64,000 nucleotides of DNA from Holophagales bacterium (GTDB taxonomy: Bacteria > Acidobacteriota > Thermoanaerobaculia > UBA5066), in assembly GCA_016716705.1 (NCBI GenBank), contig JADJVF010000016.1, forward strand, positions 1 to 64,000. The letters run 5' to 3'. Both the position numbers and the translations under genes were made by a program. The notes below the pieces were generated by a model, which saw nothing but the letters and a program-made list of their open reading frames with translations, ran no database searches and had not been told where the DNA came from. Shown here in pieces: positions 53,771-62,789 of the stretch. Every line of letters starts with the position of its first letter. Positions within the stretch are counted from its first letter, which is position 1.

Positions 53771-55900
53771 GTGAGCGTCCCTCCGCGCTCTCTCACTCTC
53801 GAAGTCTGGCTGGGTCCGATGGAAGGGCTGCGGTACGCCGCTGAGGCGCGGCAGGCGATGCAGCTCGTGCGGATCGGGCGCCTTCCGTTCGACCGCCAGA
53901 CGAAGGACCGCAACCATCTCGTCCTCTCCGTCTCGGCGGGTGTTTCGGGCTCGCACGCCGAGGTCCGGTTCGCCCAGGGGCGAATCTTCCTGCGCGACCT
54001 CGGGAGCTCGAACGGGACCTTCGCGGCCCAGCAGGCCGTGACGGCGGAAACCGAGGTGAAGTCGGGCGAGATCTTCCTCGTCTCCCTCACGCCCGTGCAG
54101 GTCTACCTGACGAGCCCGCTCGCCGCTCCGCCCCCGTTCGAGCCGCTCCCGGTGACCCACTGGGAAGGTGCCGCCGTGGAGCCGCTCGTCACCTCCGCCG
54201 CCGAGTGCGCGGCGGCACGGCGTGAGGCCTACGTCGACACCCGGCACCTCCTCGACGCGATCCTGAGGCTCGACGACCCCGAGATCGACGAGCTCCTCGC
54301 CCAGGGCGGGGTGACCCGCCGGTCCGCCCGGGAGGAGCTCTACAAGAAGGGCTTCTACCGCGATTCGCTCTCGTGGATCGCGGAGATTCTCGTCAAGCCG
54401 GCGAACCTGACGGGGACCTTCGAGACGGCCGTCGTCTCACCGCGGGTCGCCCGGTTTCTCGACGCTGCGCGAACGGCGGCCTCCGCGGAAGCCGGCCCGG
54501 AGGAAGGGACGAAGCTCGCGGCCCGGAACATTCTCGCCGGGCTCGTCGCCGATCGGTTCGGACCCGTCGGAGACTGGCTTTCCGACCACGGCATCACGTC
54601 CGTTCCCGCCAGTTTCAGCGGCGCATCCACCGGCAGCGAGGCCCCCGCGCCCAGCCTGGAGAAGGGAGCGGATTCCAGGCCGTCGCCGAAGCCGGTCGGC
54701 GAGAAGGGCCGGACCACGACGCTCCTGTCGGAAGAGATCGGCGACGCCACGGCCTCCGCCGGTCCCTCGCCGTTCTCACGGCACGCGCCCCCGCCCCCAC
54801 CGCCCCCTCGGGCGCCTTCCCCGTCGGATTCGGCGGTGGCCCCGGCGCCGTCCCGCCACCCCGCTCCCGAACCGGAGCCTTCCGCGCAGGCGGCGCCGGA
54901 GCCGACGAGGGGCTCGTCGATGGCCCATTCCGGGCGCGGGCCCGTCTCCGCCGTCCCGGAGGCGGTCCCGGCTCCCGCTCCCGTCCCGGCGCCGGTCTCC
55001 TGGGGCGCGCCGCGCACGCCCGCCGAGATCCTCCTCGACGGCCGGGCGCGCGAGCTGGCCGACGAGCTCTTCGTCCTGGCGGGCGAGCTGCGGTTCGGCG
55101 TGCCCGACGACCGTCGCCGCCAGCTGAAGCGGCGGGTCGAGAAGGAGCTCGCGCCTCTTCCGAAGGAATCCCGCACCCGTTTCCTCGAGCTTCTCCGTCA
55201 CTACTTCCCGGTTCTCCCCGCCGGAGCCGGTGCCGACCCCGAGGTGCCGCGTCTCAGACGGAAGATCGAGGAGCTCCAGAAGAAGGCCGTCGAGGAGGGC
55301 CCGTCGAAGAGCGTGGCCCGCGGGAAGCAGCAGCAGCCGGTCGGCGTTCCGTCGACGCTCCCCCTCCGGCAACTCGTCCTCGGCGAGGATCTCGCCCAGG
55401 CCGACCGGAACGTCCTCGTGCTCCGGAAAGTCATCGAATACGCGCTCGCGATGGAAGGGATGACCCTCGGGCTCATCCAGTCGTTGACGATGCCCGGCAA
55501 CGAGACGATGGCCTTCAAGCTCCCCGGCTTCAAGGAGACGATGCGGAGCTTCCTGCACGCCCTCGAGCAGGGCAAGCCGGTCAGCGTCCAGCGAATCGAG
55601 GAGTACCTCGACGAGCTGAAGAGGTGGCAGGTCGCGATCCTCGCGGCCTACCACCAGGCGCCGGGGGAATGGTTCGACCGGCTCTGGAAGCGGATCAACC
55701 CGGTCACGATCGAATCGGCTCCACGCAGCGCGGGGTGGAAGCTGAGGGGTGAGGCGGCGGAGTGGTGGGACCTCTACAAGATCGCCACCCGCGACCTCTC
55801 GCCCGACCTCGTCAACGACCAGGTCCTGCAGGGCGTGGCCCGCCTGTCGAAGGAAGAGCTCGAGAAGCTCAGGAAGAACCAGCGAGGAGAACACTCATGA
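53771..55900 (+). CDS. T6SS FHA protein with ClpN-like repeats and TagH/Fha C-terminal domain
   Basis: A 709-residue scaffold. Residues 25-115 are an FHA domain with IGRLPFDR, SGSHAEV and LGSSNGTF, the phosphothreonine-binding residues. Residues about 137-195 and 221-278 look like two ClpA/B N-domain repeats (first: DTRHLLDAILRLDDPEIDEL; second: AARNILAGLVADRFGPVGDW). A proline/alanine linker follows (280-410). From about 415, and clearly after 500, comes the type VI FHA C-terminal domain, with MPGNETMAFKLPGFKETMRS and EWFDRLWKRINPVTIES. GTG start at 53771; the stop overlaps tssJ (ATGA). It probably reads phosphorylation by a kinase and bridges to the sheath or baseplate. Confidence 0.83.
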   Translation: MSVPPRSLTLEVWLGPMEGLRYAAEARQAMQLVRIGRLPFDRQTKDRNHLVLSVSAGVSGSHAEVRFAQGRIFLRDLGSSNGTFAAQQAVTAETEVKSGEIFLVSLTPVQVYLTSPLAAPPPFEPLPVTHWEGAAVEPLVTSAAECAAARREAYVDTRHLLDAILRLDDPEIDELLAQGGVTRRSAREELYKKGFYRDSLSWIAEILVKPANLTGTFETAVVSPRVARFLDAARTAASAEAGPEEGTKLAARNILAGLVADRFGPVGDWLSDHGITSVPASFSGASTGSEAPAPSLEKGADSRPSPKPVGEKGRTTTLLSEEIGDATASAGPSPFSRHAPPPPPPPRAPSPSDSAVAPAPSRHPAPEPEPSAQAAPEPTRGSSMAHSGRGPVSAVPEAVPAPAPVPAPVSWGAPRTPAEILLDGRARELADELFVLAGELRFGVPDDRRRQLKRRVEKELAPLPKESRTRFLELLRHYFPVLPAGAGADPEVPRLRRKIEELQKKAVEEGPSKSVARGKQQQPVGVPSTLPLRQLVLGEDLAQADRNVLVLRKVIEYALAMEGMTLGLIQSLTMPGNETMAFKLPGFKETMRSFLHALEQGKPVSVQRIEEYLDELKRWQVAILAAYHQAPGEWFDRLWKRINPVTIESAPRSAGWKLRGEAAEWWDLYKIATRDLSPDLVNDQVLQGVARLSKEELEKLRKNQRGEHS

Positions 55901-56379
55901 CGAAGACGACGTCCCGCTCCCTCCTCCGGATCGCCGCGTGCGGCCTTCTGGCTGCAGCCCTCCCGGCCCTGACGGGCTGTGGCGCCTCGGCCGGCACCAT
56001 CTCGTTCCGGTGCGGACCGGCCATCAACGGCGGGCTCGCCCTCGCCGTCGACGTCATCCGCGCCACCGAGGAGGAGTCGCGAAAGATCTCGGAGATGGGC
56101 GAGAAGTGGTTCTACGACCAGACCCGCTTCAACATCCAGGGACAGAACCGGATCCAGACCGTCACCTTCAAGACGGGCGAGGGAGCCGGCTCGTGCGACA
56201 AGAGCGTGACGGTCCCCGTCTCCAAGGGCGAGCGCTACCTCGTCCTCATCGCCGACTACAAGTTCCAGAACAACGACCCGACGCGGCAGGTCATCGTCCT
56301 CTCCCGCGAGAAGTGGGTCGGCCAGAAGATCCTCGTCTCCGTGCTCGAGCGGGAGCTCTCCGTCGAGCGTCGCTGGTAG
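55897..56379 (+). CDS. tssJ: T6SS outer-membrane lipoprotein TssJ
   Basis: A 160-residue lipoprotein. Signal peptide with lipobox LTGC (the cysteine near residue 28), followed by a transthyretin-like beta sandwich: FRCGPAINGGLALAVDVIRA, the FYDQTRFNIQ strand, and KGERYLVLIADYKFQ. TssJ anchors TssM to the outer membrane in the T6SS membrane complex. It starts in a four-base overlap with the FHA gene, and tssK follows 9 bases later. Confidence 0.88.
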   Translation: MTKTTSRSLLRIAACGLLAAALPALTGCGASAGTISFRCGPAINGGLALAVDVIRATEEESRKISEMGEKWFYDQTRFNIQGQNRIQTVTFKTGEGAGSCDKSVTVPVSKGERYLVLIADYKFQNNDPTRQVIVLSREKWVGQKILVSVLERELSVERRW

Positions 56380-56388
56380 TCGGCTCCC

Positions 56389-57747
56389 ATGAAAAAGACG
56401 CCGCAGGTCCTCTGGGCCGAGGGGATGTTCCTCCGGCCCCACCACCTCCAGACGGCCGAGCGCTACCGCGAGGAGGCCCTCCAGCGGGAGATCCAGCGGA
56501 TCCAGCCGTTCTTCTACGGCCTCCAGTCGCTGGACGTGGCGCCGGACCAGCTCGAGAACTTCGTCTTCGAGATCCGCGACGTCTCCCTGAAGCTGAAGGA
56601 CGGCACCGCGCTGTCGTCCGACTCCACGCTCCGGCTCTCGCCGCGGAGCTTCAAGAACGAGCTCGACAAGGCGAGCGGCCGGATGCGGGTCTTCGTCGGC
56701 GTGCCGGTGATGCGCGAGACGGCTCCGAACACCTTCGCCCCGGGCGAGGGGCCGGCCGGGGTCGACCGGCGCTACGTCGCCGAGAACGCCGAGGTCCTCG
56801 ACGAGAACTCGGGCGGGAACCCCCAGCCCGTCGGCGTGAGGCGCTGCAACGGGAAGCTCTTCTTCGGCGCCGAGAGCCAGGAAGGGTACGAGTGCCTCGA
56901 GGTCGCCGTCGTCGAGCGGTCGGGCTCGGGGCGGAACTTCCCGGTCCTCTCCCGCGAGTTCATCCCGTCGCTGACGGAGCTCGGCGGCTCGAGGACGATC
57001 CAGGCCCTCTGCGACGGGGTCACGAACCGGATCGAGGCCAAGCACCGCCTCCTCCTGACCGACGTCGCGCAGGGGCGCCTGACGATCTCGTCGGAGGGCA
57101 CCTCGGGCTGGCAGGCGATCATCAAGCTCCAGATCCTCGGGAGCTTCCTGTTCCTCTTCCAGCAGCTGACGCGGATCCCGCGCATCCACCCGTTCGCCGT
57201 CTACACCGAGTTCGCCCGCCTCGCGGGCGAGCTGTCGATCTTCGACGACGGGAAGATCCCCGTGAAGATCCCGGTCTACGACCACGAGAAGCTCGGGCCC
57301 TGCTTCCACGAGACGTGCCGCGTCATCGAGGCCCTCCTCGAGAAGATCGTCGCCTCGCGCTTCGTCAAGGTCGATTTCGTCCTCCGGGACGACCTCCTGG
57401 TCGCCGACCTCCTCGAGGAATGGCTCGCGGCGCAGACCGAGGTCTTCCTCGCCATCGAGGCCGAGATGGAGGAGAAGGACCTGCGCGGACGGATCGTCAC
57501 GATGAAGCTCGGGACCGTGCGCGACATCCCGGTCCTCCGTCAGCGGCGCCTCTTCGGCCTCGACCTCGAGCTCCTGAAGCGGACGCCCGCGGGCCTCCCG
57601 CAGCGGGAGGACTACTTCTACTTCAAGATCGAGAAGGAAGGGCCGTACTGGACGAACGTCGTCCGCGACCGCAACGTCGCCCTCTCCGACGCCCTCGACC
57701 CGAAGCTGAAGTTCTCGCTCTACATCATCACGAAGCCCGGGAGCTGA
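56389..57747 (+). CDS. tssK: T6SS baseplate protein TssK
   Basis: A 452-residue baseplate trimer protein. It opens PQVLWAEGMFLRPHHLQTAE, the hallmark of TssK (formerly VasE/ImpJ), and has KHRLLLTDVAQGRL and HPFAVYTEFARLAGELSIFD further on. The C-terminal part, DYFYFKIEKEGPYWTNVV, matches the domain that contacts TssL and TssM. It links the baseplate to the membrane complex. One base separates it from tssL. Confidence 0.95.
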   Translation: MKKTPQVLWAEGMFLRPHHLQTAERYREEALQREIQRIQPFFYGLQSLDVAPDQLENFVFEIRDVSLKLKDGTALSSDSTLRLSPRSFKNELDKASGRMRVFVGVPVMRETAPNTFAPGEGPAGVDRRYVAENAEVLDENSGGNPQPVGVRRCNGKLFFGAESQEGYECLEVAVVERSGSGRNFPVLSREFIPSLTELGGSRTIQALCDGVTNRIEAKHRLLLTDVAQGRLTISSEGTSGWQAIIKLQILGSFLFLFQQLTRIPRIHPFAVYTEFARLAGELSIFDDGKIPVKIPVYDHEKLGPCFHETCRVIEALLEKIVASRFVKVDFVLRDDLLVADLLEEWLAAQTEVFLAIEAEMEEKDLRGRIVTMKLGTVRDIPVLRQRRLFGLDLELLKRTPAGLPQREDYFYFKIEKEGPYWTNVVRDRNVALSDALDPKLKFSLYIITKPGS

Positions 57748-57748
57748 G

Positions 57749-58426
57749 ATGGACTACACGACCGAGCTGTTCAAGGTGGCGGCGAAGGAGTTCCTCTTCC
57801 TGTCGTCGTTCCGGCAGAAGGTGAGAAAAGGCGTGCGCGCCGACATCGAGGACGCCGCGGCCGATCTCGACGAGATTTTCCGCGAGCAGGCGTCCGCCGT
57901 GCGGCAGGACCCCCGCCTCCAGGCGCTCTACGACCAGGCGCGGTACCCGCTCGTCGTCCTGGCGGACGAGATCCTGATCCACTCGGGGTGGGAGTTCGCG
58001 CGCGACTGGCAGGACCGGATCCTCGAGGAGAAGTACTTCCGCTCGAACATCGGCGGCGACCAGTACTTCGCGATCGCCAAGGAGCTCAAGCCCGAGGACG
58101 TGGAGCTCGGCAGCATCGTGTACGCGGGGCTCGCGCTCGGATTCCGCGGGAAGTACCGCGAGAGGCCCGAGAAGCTCGCCGAGGTGCGGAAGAACACGTA
58201 TCGGCTCCTCTCGGAGTACCTCGCGACGCAGAGCGACAAGATCACCCCCGAGGCGTACACCGTGATGGCTTCGGCGGGGAAGCGGCTGAACCCGGTCGTC
58301 ACGCTCGGACGCGTCGCGATCATCAGCTTCGGCGTTCTCGTCATGTACTACCTCCTGACGTTCCTCCTCTGGGGCTCGCTGATGAGCGAGATCCGGACGG
58401 CTGCCCGCGCAGTCGGGGTGCTGTGA
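57749..58426 (+). CDS. tssL: T6SS inner-membrane protein TssL (DotU/IcmH-like)
   Basis: A 225-residue protein with a cytoplasmic helical domain and a single C-terminal membrane helix (VAIISFGVLVMYYLLTFLLW). The family blocks LVVLADEILIHSGWEFARDW and YRERPEKLAEVRKNTYRLLS are present. No OmpA-like peptidoglycan-binding domain is fused, so wall anchoring would depend on other proteins. The gene lies between tssK (1 base) and tssM (8 bases). Confidence 0.93.
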   Translation: MDYTTELFKVAAKEFLFLSSFRQKVRKGVRADIEDAAADLDEIFREQASAVRQDPRLQALYDQARYPLVVLADEILIHSGWEFARDWQDRILEEKYFRSNIGGDQYFAIAKELKPEDVELGSIVYAGLALGFRGKYRERPEKLAEVRKNTYRLLSEYLATQSDKITPEAYTVMASAGKRLNPVVTLGRVAIISFGVLVMYYLLTFLLWGSLMSEIRTAARAVGVL

Positions 58427-58434
58427 GGTAGGTC

Positions 58435-61400
58435 ATGTACGAACTTCTGGATCTCCTCGGCCGCCTTCCCAAACCCATCAAGACCCTCGGGATCGTCTTC
58501 CTCCTGATGCCCGTCTGCATCGTCATCGCGCGGGCGCTGGGGTTCGGGCAGTACTGGTGGGCCGTCGTCGGCGGCCTCATCGTCATCGCGCTCCTCGTCG
58601 CCGCCTTCGAAGCCTTCGTCAAGAAGGGCGACAAGGCGAGGGGCGGCGCCTTCGAGAAGGACCTCGCCCGCGACGCCCAGGGCGGCGCCGGCGCCTCCAA
58701 GCAGGAGGTCCGCGAGGCCGTCAAGGAACTGTCGCAGAAGTGGACCGAGTCGCTCGCCCAGCTCAAGGGGACGGGCCTGCAGATCTACTCGCTCCCGTGG
58801 TACCTCCTCATCGGCGAGCCGCAGTCGGGCAAGTCGACGACGCTGAAGAACTCGGGCCTCGAGTTCCCCGTCGGCGGCGACGGGCTCTCCGGCTCCGGGG
58901 GCACCCGTAACTGCGACTGGTGGTTCGCGAACGAGGCGGTCATCCTCGACACCGCGGGCCGGTTCACGTTCCAGGAAGAGGCGGCCCCCGACGCCACGGA
59001 GTGGTCGACCTTCCTCAAGATGCTCAAGAAGTACCGCCGGGACTGCCCGATCAACGGCGTCCTCGTCGTCATCCCGGCCACATCCCTCCTCGAGGACACA
59101 CCCGAGGAGCAGGACAAGAAGGCCGCGAACATCCGGACGAAGCTCATGCACCTGCAGCGGGTGCTCGAGATCCGTTTCCCCATCTTCATCATGGTGACGA
59201 AGGCCGACCGGATACTCGGCTTCTCGGAGTTCTTCTCGAAGCTCGACCCGGTCGACCAGCGGCAGCTCGTCGGCTGGTCGAACCCGCAGGGGCCGGACAA
59301 GCCCTACGCCCTCGCGACGTTCGACGAGGCCTACGAGGAGATCCTCACCCGGATCCACAAGCTCCGGATGAAGTTCACGGCGAACGAGGAGATCGTCCAG
59401 AACGTCGACCGGATCTTCGTCTTCCCCGAGGAGCTCCGGGCGCTCCGCGACTCCCTGAAGCGCTACTTCCAGGGGATCTTCCTCGAGACGCGCTACGACG
59501 ACCCGTTCGTCTTCCGCGGCTACTACTTCTCGTCGGGCGTGCAGCAGGGCAAGCCCATCGCGCGGGCGACGCGCGAGCTCCTCGGCGCCTCGGCCGAGGG
59601 CGTCCTGGAGAACCTGGAACAGATCTTCAAGCGCTCGCGCGCCTTCTTCATCAAGGACTTCTACGAGAAGAAGGTGTTCCCCGAGCAGGGGCTCATCTCG
59701 CGGACGAAGGCCGCGATCCAGAAGGACAAGACGACGGTCTGGGTCATCCGGGGACTGTCGGTCTTCATCGTCCTGCTCGTCCTCGGCGGGATGATCCCGG
59801 CTTTCATCGGGCTGAAGAGGATCGTGGAGCCGATCAAGCGGAACGTCGCGGCGGCCCAGGAGTGCGTCGAGAAGGAGCCCTGCTCGATCCCGAAGGCCTA
59901 CGGCATCTCGCGCGACATCTTCAAGAACCAGGCCGAGATCCGGAAGCACCCGTTCATCTTCGCGATGTTCTTCCGCGGGGCCGCGTCCGGCGAGCTCTCG
60001 GATCTCCTCGGAAGGATCAACCAGAAGCTCTTCATCTACCGGGTCGCGAACCCCCTCATGAAGGAGGGAGAGGCCCGGATGGCCCAGCTCGACTGGGCGG
60101 GCCCGTACGACTACCGGACCTTCTTCGGCGCCCTCGACAACCACCTGAAGTGGTGGACGGTGAAGAAGGCCGTGCCCGGGGCCGACCAGAAACCGATCGT
60201 GGCGTCGTCGGAGCTGAAGATCGTCCCGCTCATCCAGTTCTGCCAGAACACCAAGGGCATGCCGGCCACGGGGAGATCGAAGGAGATCGACGACTGGGTC
60301 GCCTCGATCGCCACCGACGGGACCCCCGACCAGATCGTGGCCACGTTCGTGAAGGAGCCGCCGAAGGATCCGGAGATGATCCAGGTGCCGGACCCGGGTG
60401 CGGCGATCCGTAAGTTCGAAGAGTTCTGGACCGTCGCGAACCTCGCGCGGTGGGACTTCCGGCTCAACCAGATGCTCGCGCTGTACGTCCAGAAGTACTC
60501 GGAGCTCCTCAAGATCGAGGATCCGTCGTCGAAGGGCTTTCTCGACCGGACGGCGGCGACGGGGAAGGAGTTCCAGAAGGTCTACGGCGACGTCACGAAG
60601 CACCTGGCGACGGCGAAGCCGGGGAGCAAGGAGTTCCCGGGCTTCGGTCCCGACGAATGGCGGCGGAACTTCGAGGCCGACTACGACAAGCTGATGCGCT
60701 TCACGGTCGTCGTACCGGGCGTCATCAACGAGAACGCGCGGAACCGGATCAAGGGCCAGATGGAGTCGGACTGGAAGAACCTGGAGGCCCAGATCCTGGC
60801 CTATGCGTACCTCGTCGTCCCCGACCCGCAGAACCCGAGCAAGAAGTCGTGGAGCCCGGTGGCGGCGGCCGTCTCGCCGATGCTCGTCGAGGTGACGTCC
60901 TACGCAGACCTCGCCGCGTTCGAGACGGCCGAGAACCCGAAGGCCGTCGTCGAGGAGGCATCGCGCAAGTCGACGCCGGCGGACCAGAAGGCGACGCTCG
61001 AGGCGTTCTCGAAGAAGCAGGTCGACGCGAAGGCGAAGGCGACCGCGAACGTGACCGCGATCGCCGGGATCCCGCAGGAGCAGAAGGCGCTGTGGCAGGA
61101 CGGCCTGCTCGCGGCCTTCGTCCCGAGGACGGCCGACCTCGCCCTCGTCTACCGCGTCCTTCCGTACACGCAGCAGTTCCTCGACCGCTCCATCGGCCCG
61201 ACGTGCATGGAGAACGTCTGCTTCACGCGCAACCACGCGCAGCAGATGATCCCGCTCGGCGTCTCCTACATCAGCTTCGCCGAGGCGTCCTCCATCGCCA
61301 CGCGTCCCGACGTCGACCAGCTCGCGCAGGCGCACGCCGAGACGATGCTCGACTACCTCCGCCGCTACGTCGACCGGTTCGCCGGCCGGAGGAGCGGCGG

Positions 61401-62709
61401 GGGCGGGGGCGGATTCGTCGTCCCGGGCGCGGCGCTGCAGGCCAGCTCGTGGCGCGAGTTCCAGGCGGCGATCACTCGCTGGATCCCCGAGTCGCAGGGA
61501 GGCGAAGCCCCCGTGACGGACATGTCGGGCGCCCTCGGCTTCGAGGACGTCCAGTCGTTCGCGGCCGCGAACCGCCGGCTGAACAGCATCCTCGCGTACT
61601 TCAAGGGCAAGGCTGCACCCGTCCGGGCGTCCGGCGGGTCGGCGAAGGCCCCGCCGGAGCTCGTCACTGCGGCGAACCTCTTCAAGAACAACGTCATTCC
61701 GCTTCCCGAGCAGGAGCTCAAGGCCTGGCGGCAGCTCTCGCTCGCACAGGATGGCGTCTCCCTCAGGGGCTACCACGCCTTCTCGCGGAACCCGGCCGTC
61801 CGCCGGAGCGTCTACGGGCGCCAGCTCGTCGCCGTCGAGAGCCGCGGCGCAAACCTGATCCGCGACGCGATCCAGCCCGCGTTCCAGCAGGCCGCCGAAC
61901 CGGTCGTGAAGAAGATCCGGGATCAGCTGGTCGGCCAGTTCCCGTTCATCCGCGAGAGCCAGCTGCGGCAGGAACGCGTGGCCTACGCCTCAGGCTCCTC
62001 GCTGAAGCCGGGCGGTAGCGGCAACAACGTGACCTACCGCCTCGACCTCGCGTCGATCAACCAGGGCCACTTCTCCGGCATCCTCACCGATGTCGGCGCC
62101 CTCGCCGACGAGTACGCGCTCAATCCGATCCTCTGGGGCTGGGAGCCGCAGTTCGACTTCGTCGGCGACGCGAACCGCGGGCTTCTCGCCGTCGGCCGCG
62201 GCTGGCAGATCTTCCTCTTCGGGGGCGGCCGCTCCACGTCCGTCATCAAGGAGCACAAGGTCGAGATCCGGCCTCTCCAGTTCACGCCGAGTCCCGGAAA
62301 GCGCTTCATGGGCGACCGGGTCAACTCGCTCTTCCTCTTCGACCGGTCGGTAGTCGTCCGGCCTTCGACGGACTTCAAGTCCGGCAAGCAGCCGAACCCC
62401 TACGTCTGGCGGCTCGGTCCCTCGGACGCGCCGATGTCGATCACGGGGCGCGACGAGGAGTCGAAGGCCGGGTGGACCGGCAGCCTCGAGGCCTACGGCG
62501 GACCTCTCCGGTTCTTCTACTTCGTCCGGCTGGCGAGCGAGGAGCGTGAGCGGCGCGACGACTCGGATGACCCTGAAAAGGCGCGCGAGAAGGAGAGGAC
62601 CTGGACGATCCGCGTCGTCATTCCCAACGCCCTCCAGCGGACCGAGCCGCTCGAGGGGCTCTTCGAGCTCCTGTTCGAGGAGCCGATGCCCCCCATTCTC
62701 CCGAACTGA
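58435..62709 (+). CDS. tssM: T6SS inner-membrane protein TssM (IcmF)
   Basis: A 1424-residue protein, longer than the usual 1100-1300. Two membrane helices near the N-terminus (about 18-33 and 43-58), a cytoplasmic NTPase-like domain with Walker A GEPQSGKSTT (127-136) and LDTAGRFTFQEEA, then a third helix around 437-457 before the large periplasmic part. The C-terminal region (LQFTPSPGKRFMGDRVNSLF and neighbours) is the part that contacts TssJ. Walker residues are intact. With TssJ and TssL it forms the trans-envelope channel. A hairpin follows the stop. Confidence 0.95.
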   Translation: MYELLDLLGRLPKPIKTLGIVFLLMPVCIVIARALGFGQYWWAVVGGLIVIALLVAAFEAFVKKGDKARGGAFEKDLARDAQGGAGASKQEVREAVKELSQKWTESLAQLKGTGLQIYSLPWYLLIGEPQSGKSTTLKNSGLEFPVGGDGLSGSGGTRNCDWWFANEAVILDTAGRFTFQEEAAPDATEWSTFLKMLKKYRRDCPINGVLVVIPATSLLEDTPEEQDKKAANIRTKLMHLQRVLEIRFPIFIMVTKADRILGFSEFFSKLDPVDQRQLVGWSNPQGPDKPYALATFDEAYEEILTRIHKLRMKFTANEEIVQNVDRIFVFPEELRALRDSLKRYFQGIFLETRYDDPFVFRGYYFSSGVQQGKPIARATRELLGASAEGVLENLEQIFKRSRAFFIKDFYEKKVFPEQGLISRTKAAIQKDKTTVWVIRGLSVFIVLLVLGGMIPAFIGLKRIVEPIKRNVAAAQECVEKEPCSIPKAYGISRDIFKNQAEIRKHPFIFAMFFRGAASGELSDLLGRINQKLFIYRVANPLMKEGEARMAQLDWAGPYDYRTFFGALDNHLKWWTVKKAVPGADQKPIVASSELKIVPLIQFCQNTKGMPATGRSKEIDDWVASIATDGTPDQIVATFVKEPPKDPEMIQVPDPGAAIRKFEEFWTVANLARWDFRLNQMLALYVQKYSELLKIEDPSSKGFLDRTAATGKEFQKVYGDVTKHLATAKPGSKEFPGFGPDEWRRNFEADYDKLMRFTVVVPGVINENARNRIKGQMESDWKNLEAQILAYAYLVVPDPQNPSKKSWSPVAAAVSPMLVEVTSYADLAAFETAENPKAVVEEASRKSTPADQKATLEAFSKKQVDAKAKATANVTAIAGIPQEQKALWQDGLLAAFVPRTADLALVYRVLPYTQQFLDRSIGPTCMENVCFTRNHAQQMIPLGVSYISFAEASSIATRPDVDQLAQAHAETMLDYLRRYVDRFAGRRSGGGGGGFVVPGAALQASSWREFQAAITRWIPESQGGEAPVTDMSGALGFEDVQSFAAANRRLNSILAYFKGKAAPVRASGGSAKAPPELVTAANLFKNNVIPLPEQELKAWRQLSLAQDGVSLRGYHAFSRNPAVRRSVYGRQLVAVESRGANLIRDAIQPAFQQAAEPVVKKIRDQLVGQFPFIRESQLRQERVAYASGSSLKPGGSGNNVTYRLDLASINQGHFSGILTDVGALADEYALNPILWGWEPQFDFVGDANRGLLAVGRGWQIFLFGGGRSTSVIKEHKVEIRPLQFTPSPGKRFMGDRVNSLFLFDRSVVVRPSTDFKSGKQPNPYVWRLGPSDAPMSITGRDEESKAGWTGSLEAYGGPLRFFYFVRLASEERERRDDSDDPEKAREKERTWTIRVVIPNALQRTEPLEGLFELLFEEPMPPILPN

Positions 62710-62719
62710 ACGCCTGCGG

Positions 62720-62745
62720 GCGGAGCCCGGAACTCCGGGTTCCGC
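62720..62745 (+). terminator. Hairpin between tssM and tagF
   Basis: An 11-base-pair stem with one G-T wobble (62720-62730 with 62735-62745) and an AACT loop, 10 bases after the tssM stop. No T run follows. It could be an intrinsic terminator or a partial attenuator that lowers expression of tagF and hcp relative to the upstream genes. Confidence 0.5.
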
Positions 62746-62789
62746 TCGCACCCCGTTTCCTGACGGAATCGAACGAGCGAGGTGACCGA

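Noticed and set aside
58348..61776. A 1142-codon open frame antisense to tssM
   Set aside because: High GC at third positions keeps reverse frames open. The reading is arginine/glutamate-rich without any motif, while the sense frame is a clear TssM.
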